The notes under the pieces were generated by a model, which was given only the letters and a program-made list of their open reading frames with translations, did not search any database and was not told where the DNA came from. DNA of 64,000 bases from Granulicella sp. (lineage in GTDB: Bacteria; Acidobacteriota; Terriglobia; Terriglobales; Acidobacteriaceae): positions 34,693 through 98,692 of the forward strand of contig JANXYX010000039.1 in NCBI GenBank assembly GCA_025408425.1. Reading direction: 5' to 3'. Below are positions 36,617 to 44,659 of this stretch, piece by piece (the stretch's first letter is position 1; the number at the start of each line of letters is the position of its first letter). A program made the position numbers and the translations under genes.

Positions 36617-38533
36617 ATGTGCGGAATTGTCGGATACATCGGTCCTAAAGCAGTCGTCCCCGTCATCATCGAAGGTCTACGCCGTCTTGAGTACCGCGGC
36701 TACGACTCAGCCGGTATCGCCGTAGCTGGCGGTCCCGACGGCATGCAGCTTCGCCGAGCCCCCGGCAAGCTCCGCAACCTCGAGGCTGTCCTCCACGACT
36801 CCCCCGTCCACGGCTCCTTCGGCATCGGACACACCCGCTGGGCAACCCACGGCCGCCCCACCGAAGAAAACGCCCACCCCCACCGCGACTGCTCCGGAAA
36901 CCTCGTCGTCGTCCACAACGGCATCGTCGAGAACTACCTCGCCCTCAAGAAAGAGCTCACCGCCGCCGGCCACAAATTCGTCACCGAAACCGACACCGAA
37001 ATCATCGCCCATTTGATTGAGCAGGAACTGATCAACGCAGCGACCACCGGAAGCGGTCAGGACAACCACGCCGAAGGCTCGGCGCCCGTGCGGCTAGCAC
37101 TCGAAGAAGCAGTCCGCCGCGCCGTCAAACACCTCACCGGAGCCTTCGCAATCGGCGTCCTCTCCGCCGACGAGCCCAATAAGCTCGTCGCTGCCCGCAT
37201 GGGACCACCCGCCGTCATCGGCATCGGCGAAGGCGAATACTTCCTCGCCTCCGACGTCCCCGGAATCCTCCATCACACTCGCAACATCCACTTCCTCGCC
37301 GACGGCGAAGTCGCCATCCTCACTCCTTCCGGCGTCACCCTTACAGACTTCCAGGGCGCACCCCTCCCCCTCAAAACCCAGCGCATCACCTGGGACCCCA
37401 TCATGGCCGAGAAGGCTGGCTACAAGCACTTCATGCTCAAAGAGGTCAACGAGCAGCCGCGCGCCATCCGCGATACCACCCTCGGCCGCATCTCACTTAC
37501 GACCGGTCAAGTTTTCCTCCAGGAGATGCAGGTCACCGCCGAAGACTTCCGCAACGCCAGCCAGATCACCATCGCCGCCTGTGGAACCTCATGGCACGCG
37601 GGCCTCGCTGGCAAGTTCATGATCGAGCGCCTCGCCCGGCTCCCCGTCGAAGTTGACTACGCCTCCGAGTACCGTTACCGCGACCCCATCGCCGACCCCC
37701 GCGCCATCGGCCTCCTCATCACCCAGTCCGGCGAAACCGCAGACACCCTCGCCGCCCAGGCCGAGATGATCGCCAAAGGCTCCAAAACACTCGCCATCTG
37801 CAACGTCGTCGGCGCAGCCATCACCCGCAAGGCGCAAGGCACCATCACCACCAACGCCGGCCCAGAGATCGGTGTCGCCTCCACCAAGGCCTTCACCGCC
37901 CAGCTCACCGCCCTCTTCGTCCTCGCCCTCCACATCGCCCAGGTCCGCGGAACCATCACCGAAGCCGAGTCCCTCCACCTCGTCGACGAGCTATCAAAGC
38001 TCCCCGGCAAACTCGAAGACGTCCTCCGCTCCGTCGACGACCAGTGCTTCCAACTCGCCAAGGTCTTCCACACCGCCAACGACTTCCTCTTCCTCGGCCG
38101 CGGCATCCACTACCCCATCGCCCTCGAAGGCGCACTCAAGCTCAAGGAGATCTCCTACATCCACGCCGAAGGCTACCCCGCCGGCGAGATGAAGCACGGC
38201 CCCAACGCCCTCATCGACGAGACCCTCCCCGTAGTCTGCATCGCCACCAAAGACCCCAACGACCCCTCATCGGTCCTGAAATACGAGAAAACCCTCTCCA
38301 ACATCCAGGAAGTCACCGCCCGCTCCGGCCGCGTCATCGCCATCGCCATCGAAGGCGACGAAGAGATCAAGCAACTCGTCGAACACACCATCCAGATCCC
38401 CCAGGCCCCCGAACTCCTCCTCCCCGTCCTCGAAGTAGTCCCCCTCCAACTCCTCGCCTACCACATCGCCGTCCGCCGAGGCTGCGACGTAGACCAACCC
38501 AGAAACCTGGCAAAATCCGTCACCGTCGAATAA
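36617..38533 (+). CDS. glmS: Glutamine--fructose-6-phosphate aminotransferase (isomerizing)
   Basis: 638 residues. The N-terminal nucleophile glutaminase starts MCGIVGYIG with catalytic Cys2, followed by [14 protein letters not shown] and GHTRWATHG. Two SIS domains follow ([38 protein letters not shown]) and the C-terminus is [15 protein letters not shown]. It makes glucosamine-6-P for peptidoglycan, LPS and EPS precursors. About 30 extra residues sit in the glutaminase region (near [13 protein letters not shown]). A second, divergent copy of its 3' end lies 1 kb downstream at 39508-39571. Confidence 0.97.
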   Translation: MCGIVGYIGPKAVVPVIIEGLRRLEYRGYDSAGIAVAGGPDGMQLRRAPGKLRNLEAVLHDSPVHGSFGIGHTRWATHGRPTEENAHPHRDCSGNLVVVHNGIVENYLALKKELTAAGHKFVTETDTEIIAHLIEQELINAATTGSGQDNHAEGSAPVRLALEEAVRRAVKHLTGAFAIGVLSADEPNKLVAARMGPPAVIGIGEGEYFLASDVPGILHHTRNIHFLADGEVAILTPSGVTLTDFQGAPLPLKTQRITWDPIMAEKAGYKHFMLKEVNEQPRAIRDTTLGRISLTTGQVFLQEMQVTAEDFRNASQITIAACGTSWHAGLAGKFMIERLARLPVEVDYASEYRYRDPIADPRAIGLLITQSGETADTLAAQAEMIAKGSKTLAICNVVGAAITRKAQGTITTNAGPEIGVASTKAFTAQLTALFVLALHIAQVRGTITEAESLHLVDELSKLPGKLEDVLRSVDDQCFQLAKVFHTANDFLFLGRGIHYPIALEGALKLKEISYIHAEGYPAGEMKHGPNALIDETLPVVCIATKDPNDPSSVLKYEKTLSNIQEVTARSGRVIAIAIEGDEEIKQLVEHTIQIPQAPELLLPVLEVVPLQLLAYHIAVRRGCDVDQPRNLAKSVTVE

Positions 38534-38706
38534 CTTCACCGCCTCGCCGTTAGGGTTGGAGCCCAACGCTCCAGCCCTGCAAATCCGCCTACGCAACCGT
38601 CTTGCCTTTAGGGTGGGAGCACAGGGCTTTAGCCCTGTGAAAACGCCCAAGATAAAAAGGGGCTTTAGCCCCGGGCCTTCCTACCGCTAACATCGGACTC
38701 CACCTC
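38534..38706. repeat. REP-like repeats upstream of the first RAYT gene
   Basis: Holds one degenerate unit (38547-38580, GGAGCCCAACGCTCCAGCCC) and one complete pair at 38603-38681. The pair consists of GGGTGGGAGCACAGGGC with stem CAGGGC-TTTA-GCCCTG, then GGGGC-TTTA-GCCCC (38659-38672) followed by GGGCCTTCC. The same pair recurs at 39382-39460, on the other side of the transposase gene. Confidence 0.85.
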
Positions 38707-39149
38707 ATGCCGCTCGCACCCCAGGAAATCCGAACGTTCTTCGTCACCACCGCCACCGCCAACCGAAGACGTCTCTTCCAAGTCGAACGCAACGCCGAAC
38801 TCTTCCTCGAAGTCCTCCAACAAAACCGCACCAAAGGCCGCCTCCAACTCCACGCCTTCGTCATCATGCCCGACCACGTCCACCTGCTCCTCACCCCAGC
38901 CCCCGAAATCTCCTTGGAAAAGGCAATGCAATTTCTCAAAGGTGGCTTCTCCTTCCAACTCAAATCCAAACTAGACGTCTGGACCCCAGCTTCAACGAGC
39001 ACCGCATCCGCAACGCAGAAGATCTCCACACCCACGTCACCTACATCGAACAAAATCCCGTACGAGCCCACCTGGTCCAACAAGCCCACGACTTCAAATT
39101 CTCATCCCTCACCAACCCCCACCTCACAGACCCACACCCAACTCTCTAA
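38707..39149 (+). pseudogene. REP-associated tyrosine transposase (RAYT), frameshifted
   Basis: The first 92 codons encode a normal Y1/RAYT N-terminus (IRTFFVTTATANRRRLF; the HUH motif in MPDHVHLLL). After Trp at 38980-38982 the frame breaks. The missing C-terminus continues one base out of phase from 38985: PSFNEHRIRNAEDLHTHVTY, then IEQNPVRAHLVQ with the expected catalytic Tyr, stopping at 39147-39149. A single-base loss (for example of a G in a lost Asp codon) explains it. Rejoined length would be about 147 residues, normal for RAYTs. REP elements of one family flank it. Confidence 0.85.
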
Positions 39150-39177
39150 AGCCCACCGCCACCGCTTCTACGTCTAG

Positions 39178-39460
39178 CTTTTAGGGTGGGAGCACAATGC
39201 TTTACTTGTTCGAATCACAAGCCCACTACGAATCCTCGCCGATCTCGCTTTCGTATGGGAGCACAAGACTTCAGCCCTGTGAAATCCCAAGCCCACTACA
39301 AATCCTCGCCTATCTAGCCTTTTGGGTGGAAGCACAACGCTCCAGCCCTGTGAAATCTCCATTGCACCCGCAACTGTCGCTGCCTTTAGGGTGGGAGCAT
39401 AGGGCTTTAGCCCTGTGAAATCCGGCCAAAGAAAAAGGGGCTTTAGCCCCGGGGCCTTCC
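39178..39460. repeat. Array of REP-like units downstream of the first RAYT
   Basis: At least four units sharing GGGTGGGAGCACA...AGCCCTGTGAAATC occur in tandem (starting near 39180, 39254, 39322 and 39382). The spacer CCCACTACRAATCCTCGCC appears twice (39231 and 39291). The final unit (39382-39460) repeats the two-hairpin arrangement found upstream at 38603-38681, including GGGGC-TTTA-GCCCC. Units become more degenerate toward the middle. Confidence 0.85.
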
Positions 39461-39507
39461 TTACTTGACCATTGCTCCGCCACACCAACGTCTAATCACC
39501 CCAAGGT

Positions 39508-39571
39508 CACCCGCCGAAGCTGCGACGTAGACCAACCCAGAAACTTGGCCAAGAGTGTGACGGTCGAGTAA
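39508..39571 (+). pseudogene. Relic of a second glmS 3' end
   Basis: This stretch reads in frame as [19 protein letters not shown] followed by TAA at 39569-39571, the same C-terminus as the intact glmS at 38472-38533. The first ~36 nt are nearly identical to it, but the last eight codons differ at most synonymous positions (AAG AGT GTG ACG against AAA TCC GTC ACC). It is therefore a different glmS allele rather than a fresh duplication. The REP/RAYT block lies between the two ends. Confidence 0.85.
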
Positions 39572-39591
39572 AGGCTGTTACGATCTTTGCC

Positions 39592-40175
39592 ATGAGCTTC
39601 TTCTCAAGAAATTCGAAGTTTCAGACCTCATCCGAGCGCGTTGCTGACGAGGTCGCAGCGCATATAACGTTGACGTTTTCGCAATCTTCTTTTGAGAGAT
39701 TTTTTGACAATGATGAATTAGCCGATGGCTGGTCGAAAGATGATGCGTTAGGAGTTTGGTATGCGCTTGGCAATTTAGCGCTCGCCATCGCTTCCTGGAG
39801 CACGTTCAAGGGTGACAATCACAAAGCAAAATCAACAATTGATCTAGTTCGACCGGAGCTTCTCCAAAGATGGAATATGTCCCACTCTTCAGCTAGCCGC
39901 ATGTTTTCGTTGTCAATGAAAGGGAGTACGAGGCGTTTCATGCTTTTCATTCATGTCGCGACGGGGGACAGCTGGCGTCTTTCATCGGACACTATGTAAG
40001 CAATGTCCTGGGCTCAACCGTTTCTATAACTACAGACTCTTCATTTGAGAATCTGATCAGAGGAGTTCGTGCTAGACAAATTGACCCAATAACAAATGCT
40101 GTGTTGGCAGAAACTTTTGTTACGACCATCACGGCTTTGAGGGAGTTATTGAAAAATCTAGACGGCTCGCGTTGA
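39592..40175 (+). pseudogene. Unknown gene with an internal frameshift
   Basis: ATG at 39592 opens a frame (MSFFSRNSKFQTSSERVADE ... LLQRWNMSHSSASRM) that runs out at 39999. The reading clearly continues one base out of phase from about 39900: VFVVNEREYEAFHAFHSCRD, then GHYVSNVLGSTVSI and LRELLKNLDGSR, ending in TGA at 40173-40175. A single-base loss between 39897 and 39905 would unite a protein of about 193 residues. AT content is higher than in the neighbours, which suggests foreign origin. Family not recognised. A sequencing error is an alternative. Confidence 0.65.
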
Positions 40176-40213
40176 GATGGCGGGTGCCCCACACATAAAC
40201 CCACCACTACCTC

Positions 40214-40256
40214 GGGTGCCCCATTCATGCAGTCTCATCGCATGAGTGGGCATTCG
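40214..40256. repeat. REP-like hairpin of a second family, upstream of the second RAYT
   Basis: GTGCCCCATTCATGC (40216-40230) pairs with GCATGAGTGGGCAT (40240-40253) around a 9-nt loop. A partial copy, GGGTGCCCCACA, lies at about 40188. It differs from the GGGTGGGAGC family around the first RAYT, so the two transposases probably serve different REP families. Confidence 0.65.
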
Positions 40257-40302
40257 TGCGAAGCGCGAACCGCTTTCCTCTTCCCAACGATAAAATCCCA
40301 TC

Positions 40303-40812
40303 ATGCCCATCGGCCTTGAACGCCGCCAGAACACCGGCCAGTTCCACTTCGTCACCTTCAGTTGTCACCACCGCCGCCCCTACCTCGAAGCCCCCGAACC
40401 CAAAGACATCCTCGAACAAGTCATCGAAAAGACCCGCCTCTCCCACGGCTTTTCCCTCCACGCCTACGTCCTCATGCCGGAGCACGTCCACCTCCTCATC
40501 ACCGAACCCCCACACTGTACCCTCGCCTCCACCCTCCGAGTCATCAAGGGACAATCCTCCAAACTCCTCAAAGGTTCGCGCGACCACTTCTGGCAAGCCC
40601 GCTACTACGACTTCAACGTCTTCACCACCCACAAATTCGTAGAAAAGGTCACCTACATCCACCGCAACCCAGTCACCCGCGGCCTCGTCAAGCGCCCCCA
40701 AGACTACCGCTGGAGCAGCTTCAACCACTACGCCATCGGCGAAACCGGCCCAGTAGAAATCGAATCCGAACGAATCACCCACCACCGCGAGCGCTCCAAG
40801 CCTTCCCTCTAA
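40303..40812 (+). CDS. REP-associated tyrosine transposase (RAYT), intact
   Basis: 169 residues, single Y1 (IS200-like) domain. HUH motif in MPEHVHLLI and a catalytic Tyr in VEKVTYIHRNPVTRGLV, followed by the family's DYRWSSFNHYA. RAYTs are single-copy, usually domesticated relatives of IS200/IS605 transposases that move or maintain REP sequences. The REP hairpin at 40214-40256 just upstream is the likely cognate. No IS end structures are seen. Confidence 0.9.
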   Translation: MPIGLERRQNTGQFHFVTFSCHHRRPYLEAPEPKDILEQVIEKTRLSHGFSLHAYVLMPEHVHLLITEPPHCTLASTLRVIKGQSSKLLKGSRDHFWQARYYDFNVFTTHKFVEKVTYIHRNPVTRGLVKRPQDYRWSSFNHYAIGETGPVEIESERITHHRERSKPSL

Positions 40813-40897
40813 CCGAATGCAAGCGTGCCCACCCTTGACAAACCCCACCGCGCCAATCCCCTCCCGCGCCCCACATCCACCCCGCCCAAACCATCAA

Positions 40898-40964
40898 GTC
40901 CGAACCTAACTCCCATCGTTAGAAGACTTTGCGCAAAATTGACGGGGAGGGGGGTACCCTAAAA
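40898..40964. repeat. Dispersed ~67-bp G-rich repeat, copy 1
   Basis: Begins GTCCGAACCTAACTCCCATC, contains GAAGACTTTG and ends in GACGGGGAGGGGGGTACCC. It aligns along its whole length with 43422-43488. It lies just beyond the 3' end of a minus-strand gene (stop at 41014), as does copy 2. Confidence 0.75.
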
Positions 40965-40970
40965 ACACTT

Positions 40971-41000
40971 CGACCCACGCCCATATTCGAACGTGGGTCG
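40971..41000 (-). terminator. Probable terminator of the RcnB-like gene
   Basis: CGACCCACG and CGTGGGTCG form a perfect 9-bp stem. On the minus strand it is followed after a few bases by GTTTTTAG, giving a short T-run. It lies 14 nt past the stop of the gene at 41014. Confidence 0.65.
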
Positions 41001-41013
41001 ACACCAGCCAGGC

Positions 41014-41502
41014 CTAATGCCCTGTCGCCGTCACCACCAGGTCCAGAACATCCGCGATAATCCGCGTCGTCGGGTCATAAGCCACCACGTACCCGCCATA
41101 GTAGCCATACCGGTATCCCGGCGGAGGCGGTGGAGCCCCTCCCCAGTACGACTGCGGAACCGTCCGTACCGAATACCCTCTCGGAATGGGCTGTCCCGGC
41201 GCAAAGTTTGGCCGCTGGCGTCCACGCCATCGGTCCGCATCGCTCCGGTAGTGAGGATAGAACCGTCCGCGGTCCTCATCCCGAAACCGGAAATCTCCTT
41301 GCTTCTTCGCCTGCCCCGGCGGCATCCCCTTGTCCCCATCGCCCTGCTTCTTCGCCTGTCCCGGAGGCATATTTCCTTGTCCCTGCTTCTTGGCCTGCCC
41401 CGGCGGCATCCCGCCCGGAGGCCCCTGCGCAACACTGGCCCCCGCTGTAACCAGCAGCAAAGCAACGCCCGCCAATCTCTCCAAACGCCCAATCGATCGC
41501 AT
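41014..41502 (-). CDS. Secreted RcnB-like protein with three MPPGQAKKQG repeats
   Basis: 162 residues. A signal peptide (GVALLLVTAGASVAQ) is followed by three near-identical units reading MPPGQAKKQG at about residues 32-68, then an Arg/Tyr-rich region and a C-terminus (YDPTTRIIADVLDLV) resembling RcnB-family periplasmic proteins. RcnB is tied to nickel/cobalt homeostasis in enterobacteria, but most members are uncharacterised. The repeats are basic and Pro/Gly-rich, perhaps binding an anionic polymer. Function is open. Confidence 0.75.
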   Translation of the reverse strand: MRSIGRLERLAGVALLLVTAGASVAQGPPGGMPPGQAKKQGQGNMPPGQAKKQGDGDKGMPPGQAKKQGDFRFRDEDRGRFYPHYRSDADRWRGRQRPNFAPGQPIPRGYSVRTVPQSYWGGAPPPPPGYRYGYYGGYVVAYDPTTRIIADVLDLVVTATGH

Positions 41503-41551
41503 GGCATCTCCTTATTTACCTACACCAATTCAGATGCATCCAACGCAAATA

Positions 41552-41581
41552 GGCCCACGTCTCGACTTCGAAACGTGGGCC
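41552..41581 (-). terminator. Hairpin after the gene at 41600, probable terminator
   Basis: GGCCCACGT (41552-41560) pairs perfectly with ACGTGGGCC (41573-41581), 19 nt past the stop of the minus-strand gene. No good T-run follows. The stem resembles the one at 40971-41000 (CCCACG/CGTGGG core). Confidence 0.5.
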
Positions 41582-41599
41582 CAAAACCCGTCCAAACTC

Positions 41600-42367
41600 C
41601 TACGACTTATGAAACATCACCGACATCGTTGAAGGCGAAGGAGCAGGCGTTACATCCGTCTCCGTGATCATCTTCCCGTCTGCGCTCAGCACGAACGTGT
41701 TTTCCCGCTGCACCTTCCCAGCCAAGCTATACGTCACCTTCAGAGTATGCGGATCTGCCAGCTTCACCGACATGGTTCGGTCCCCGATCTTTGTCTCCGT
41801 GCCATCCAGCTTGCAGGTGATCGGCTTGTCATTATCCGTCTCCTTTAAGGCCACGCTGTCCCCGGTGACATTGATCGCCAGAATCCCCGTGTCCTGCGAC
41901 TCGATTACCTTCATCTCCGTCCATTCACCCGCCATGCCCGGTCCGCCCGACACTCGCTTCGATATCGTCGTGATCGTGTACGGCTTGGCATCCGATGGAA
42001 AGCGCTCGTTCTTGGTGGTCCGTGTCTTGCCGTCAGCCGAGACCGAAAGCATCGTCTTGCGCACCGTCTTGCCATCCTTGCCCAGCTCAATCGCGTACCC
42101 CGTGCCGGACTTCGTGCAGGTCAGCATGCCGTCCGGCGTCGTCTGTGGTTTCCCGTCACACACCACCTTGGGGCTCGCCGTGCCACCTCGCGTCACCGTG
42201 AAGCCGTCCGCATCGGTAGCCACGGAAAATGTAGATCCTGAGAACTTGACCGAGGAATGATCCACCTTCCAGGAGCCGTCCCATGGGTTCGCCTGCGCAA
42301 CGCAGGACCGGTTTAAGGCAACAAGACATATCAGGGCGCAAGCGCTCACACAAAAACGTTTCATCAT
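41600..42367 (-). CDS. Secreted beta-rich protein of unknown function
   Basis: 255 residues. Signal peptide (MMKRFCVSACALICLVALNRSCVAQA), then NPWDGSWKVDHSSVKFSGS and repeated short strands with Gly/Asp turns (SVSADGKTRTTKNERFPSD; FVLSADGKMITETD). A lipocalin-like or small barrel fold is plausible, but I recognise no family motif. Similar secreted proteins of about 250 residues are common in soil acidobacteria (general knowledge). Upstream lie two 27-bp tandem repeats. Confidence 0.75.
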   Translation of the reverse strand: MMKRFCVSACALICLVALNRSCVAQANPWDGSWKVDHSSVKFSGSTFSVATDADGFTVTRGGTASPKVVCDGKPQTTPDGMLTCTKSGTGYAIELGKDGKTVRKTMLSVSADGKTRTTKNERFPSDAKPYTITTISKRVSGGPGMAGEWTEMKVIESQDTGILAINVTGDSVALKETDNDKPITCKLDGTETKIGDRTMSVKLADPHTLKVTYSLAGKVQRENTFVLSADGKMITETDVTPAPSPSTMSVMFHKS

Positions 42368-42390
42368 AATTTCGCCTTATTAATAGAATT

Positions 42391-42444
42391 TTAGAAAGCA
42401 CCAACGACAAACGAGAATTAGAAAGCAACAACGACAACCGGGAA
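42391..42444. repeat. Two tandem 27-bp repeats upstream of the gene at 41600
   Basis: TTAGAAAGCACCAACGACAA at 42391 and TTAGAAAGCAACAACGACAA at 42418 begin two consecutive 27-nt units that differ at a few positions. They lie 24-77 nt upstream of the minus-strand ATG, so they may be a regulator site or a local duplication. Confidence 0.7.
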
Positions 42445-42741
42445 ATTTCTGGATGCGCGCAATCATCCTCCCGCACCGCTGGCGTGTCAAGTGCCCATCC
42501 CCACGAATTTCCTCGACACCAACCCCCAGTCCAGATACGCTCTTCGCATCCTTTCAACACCATAGGAGAGCTCGTGGCTACCACCCCCATTGCCTCCCCC
42601 CTCCTCTCCGCCATGTACTTCTTCCTCCCGGACATCTACTTCAACTGGCGAGAACTCACCACCTCCCGCGCCACCCAAAACGGATAATCCTGCCTCCAGC
42701 AGGTGTACTATCTCGCAGAACCGTACTTCCACGGAGAGCAC
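42445..42741. other. Intergenic region, no gene supported
   Basis: A 67-codon frame (42484-42687) is open on the plus strand, but has no ribosome site and unconvincing composition. No RNA or promoter is evident. Confidence 0.4.
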
Positions 42742-42948
42742 GTGAAAAAACTCACCTCTTGCATCCTGCTGATCCTTCTCTGCCTCACCTTCTCTGCCCC
42801 GGCTCACGCCCACGCAGACTCAAATTCCGTCCGCCACAAAACCCAGAAGAACACCCAAAAATCGAACAAATACTACTTCAAGCAGCAAAAGAAGGAACAG
42901 AAAAGACAGGCCAGGGCCCTGAAAGCGTGGAAGAAGCAACACGAGTAG
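42742..42948 (+). CDS. Small secreted basic protein
   Basis: 68 residues from a GTG at 42742, chosen because GGAGAG precedes it and a signal peptide follows directly (KKLTSCILLILLCLTFSAPAHA). An in-frame ATG 39 nt upstream has no such support. The mature part is very basic (KYYFKQQKKEQKRQARALKA), so it could bind nucleic acid, membrane or acidic polysaccharide. No family recognised. Confidence 0.6.
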   Translation: MKKLTSCILLILLCLTFSAPAHAHADSNSVRHKTQKNTQKSNKYYFKQQKKEQKRQARALKAWKKQHE

Positions 42949-43031
42949 ACCGTTGAAGAACAGGCAGGACTCACCCTCCACCCCATTCAGCTATAATTCC
43001 GCACACCACCGCAACCCACTGGAGATACACG

Positions 43032-43328
43032 ATGAAAAAGCTCGTAGCCCTCGCCACCCTCGCTCTCACCTTCTCCACCGTAGGCGCCTATGCCGAATCC
43101 TTCAAAGGCTTCGTCTCTGACTCCATGTGCGCCGCCAAAGGCAAGTCAAACACCGCCGACTGCGCTGCCAAATGCATCAAGGGAGGCTCCGCCCCCGTCC
43201 TCGTCGTCGGCGACAAGGTCTACAAAGTCACCAACCCTGACACCCTCATCCCCCACGCCGGACACAACGTCACCGTAGAGGGCACCCTCAAGGGCGAATC
43301 CCTCACCGTAGCCTCAGTCAAAATGTAG
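43032..43328 (+). CDS. Small secreted protein, three-Cys motif
   Basis: 98 residues; CTGGAGATACACG precedes the ATG. Signal peptide MKKLVALATLALTFSTVGAYA, then FKGFVSDSMCAAKG, a CAAKCIKGGSAPVLVVGDKVY block, and an OB-like C-terminus (HAGHNVTVEGTLKGESLTV). Proteins of this pattern are frequent in Acidobacteriota and of unknown function. Metal or redox roles for the cysteines are guesses. Confidence 0.8.
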   Translation: MKKLVALATLALTFSTVGAYAESFKGFVSDSMCAAKGKSNTADCAAKCIKGGSAPVLVVGDKVYKVTNPDTLIPHAGHNVTVEGTLKGESLTVASVKM

Positions 43329-43365
43329 TTCGCCGCTACCCACAACCCACCCCGCTTGACGAAAT

Positions 43366-43384
43366 GGGTGCTCCCAGCACCCAC
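43366..43384. terminator. Short hairpin after the small secreted protein gene
   Basis: TGGGTGCT-CCC-AGCACCCA is a perfect 8-bp stem 38 nt past the stop at 43328. The GGGTGC core recalls the second REP family near 40.2 kb, so it may be a REP remnant instead of a terminator. Confidence 0.45.
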
Positions 43385-43421
43385 TCATCAATACCTACGC
43401 GCGTAACTCGTGTACCACTGG

Positions 43422-43488
43422 TCCGGACCTAAGCCCAATCGTTCGAAGACTTTGACACACTTTGACGGGGGGTGGGGGTATACCTAAG
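43422..43488. repeat. Dispersed ~67-bp G-rich repeat, copy 2
   Basis: Begins GTCCGGACCTAAGCCCAATC, contains GAAGACTTTG and ends GACGGGGGGTGGGGGTATACC. It aligns end to end with 40898-40964, in the same orientation, and touches the 3' end of the minus-strand gene at 43484. Confidence 0.75.
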
Positions 43489-44659
43489 GTTTACCTTTCT
43501 TATAGCCCGCCACGTTCGTCGTGAACCTCCGCAGCACAAACTCCCGAACCAGGTTGCTCGCCACGTTCCCACCCGTAATGATGAATCCGTTCCGAATCGT
43601 CAGCGACGCACTCCGGTCTTCCGGAGCCCGGTAGACATTCGAGAGCCCCGCCGCCGCAAAGTTCCCCAGCAGGTGCGAGTAGTTCGGCTGCCACCGCCCA
43701 TTGTCTCCTCTACATATAAAGGCCGCCGCAATCGCATACATCGCCCGCGACTTCACGCTCCCCGATCCCCGGTAGAAGTACCGCGGATCCTGTCGGAACA
43801 ACGAAGGCAGCACAGCACTCCCGATATACCTTCCAATGGTCACATCGGCATACGCCGCCCCATACCGCTTCGCATACCCCTCCACCCCCGACCCATACCC
43901 AGGAAAAGTATTGTGCGACTGCTCCACCCCAGCCACTATGCCCGCCGTCACAAACGCCACCGGATCCGTCGTCGCTCGAAACGCCAGCTCAAACTTCTGT
44001 TTAGGATTCATCGGTGCGGCCTTCCAAACATAGCTGCTGTAGAAGTTCGGCAGCACCCCAAGAACCCGCTGACTTTCAGCAGCCTTTAGCTGTTCATGTG
44101 CCAACTCTTCCTGCGTTACAGTCACCTGCACATCGGTGCTCGTCGTGGCAATCGGCAAACCGATCGACGGAAGCTCATATCTCTGGCCCGCAGCCAGCCT
44201 AATCTCATTGGAGACAAACGTCTCAAGTCCTGCGGAGGTGACCGTCACGCGGAACGTCCCCGGAGGAAGCTCGCCAAAGCTAAACTCCCCCTTGCTGTCC
44301 GACGTCACCACCCGCTCACCGGCGCCATTCTGCCCAGCCAGCGTCACCCGTGCCCCCGCAACCGTAGCCCCACTGACATCCAGCACAGTACCCGAAACAC
44401 TGCCGGTTCCTTGCGCGGCAGGCAACTGGAAGCCACCAGTCGTAGCCAGAACACCCATGCCAGGTGCGTCCGGCAATTCCACCTCCCCCACCTGATAACT
44501 AACGTTTTGCTGCGCCAGAGCGCGCGATGGAGAGCCACTGATAGCAACGACCATCACGAGGCCGCATAGCCTCAACAGCTTCAATGAACCTGACTTCCTG
44601 AAAATCTTTCCGTGTAAGAGAAACGGGCCGGTGAAGACATAAGACGATGATTCTCTCAA
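43484..44659 (-). CDS. Carboxypeptidase-regulatory-like domain protein, outer-membrane/periplasmic
   Basis: 391 residues. An N-terminal hydrophobic signal (LLRLCGLVMVVAISGSPSRALA) precedes a carboxypeptidase-regulatory-like domain at about 85-165 (GSVSGTVLDVSGATVAGARV ... GTFRVTVTSAGLETFVSNEI). The C-terminal ~190 residues (LPNFYSSYVWKAAPMNPKQK ... DPRYFYRGSGSVKSRAMYAI) are not a TonB barrel. This two-part protein recurs in Acidobacteriota and is uncharacterised. No partner gene is adjacent. Confidence 0.85.
   Translation of the reverse strand: MRESSSYVFTGPFLLHGKIFRKSGSLKLLRLCGLVMVVAISGSPSRALAQQNVSYQVGEVELPDAPGMGVLATTGGFQLPAAQGTGSVSGTVLDVSGATVAGARVTLAGQNGAGERVVTSDSKGEFSFGELPPGTFRVTVTSAGLETFVSNEIRLAAGQRYELPSIGLPIATTSTDVQVTVTQEELAHEQLKAAESQRVLGVLPNFYSSYVWKAAPMNPKQKFELAFRATTDPVAFVTAGIVAGVEQSHNTFPGYGSGVEGYAKRYGAAYADVTIGRYIGSAVLPSLFRQDPRYFYRGSGSVKSRAMYAIAAAFICRGDNGRWQPNYSHLLGNFAAAGLSNVYRAPEDRSASLTIRNGFIITGGNVASNLVREFVLRRFTTNVAGYKKGKP

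Noticed and set aside
42484..42687. 67-codon plus-strand frame in the 42.5-kb intergenic region
   Set aside because: No ribosome site, unusual composition and no signal peptide; not supported.
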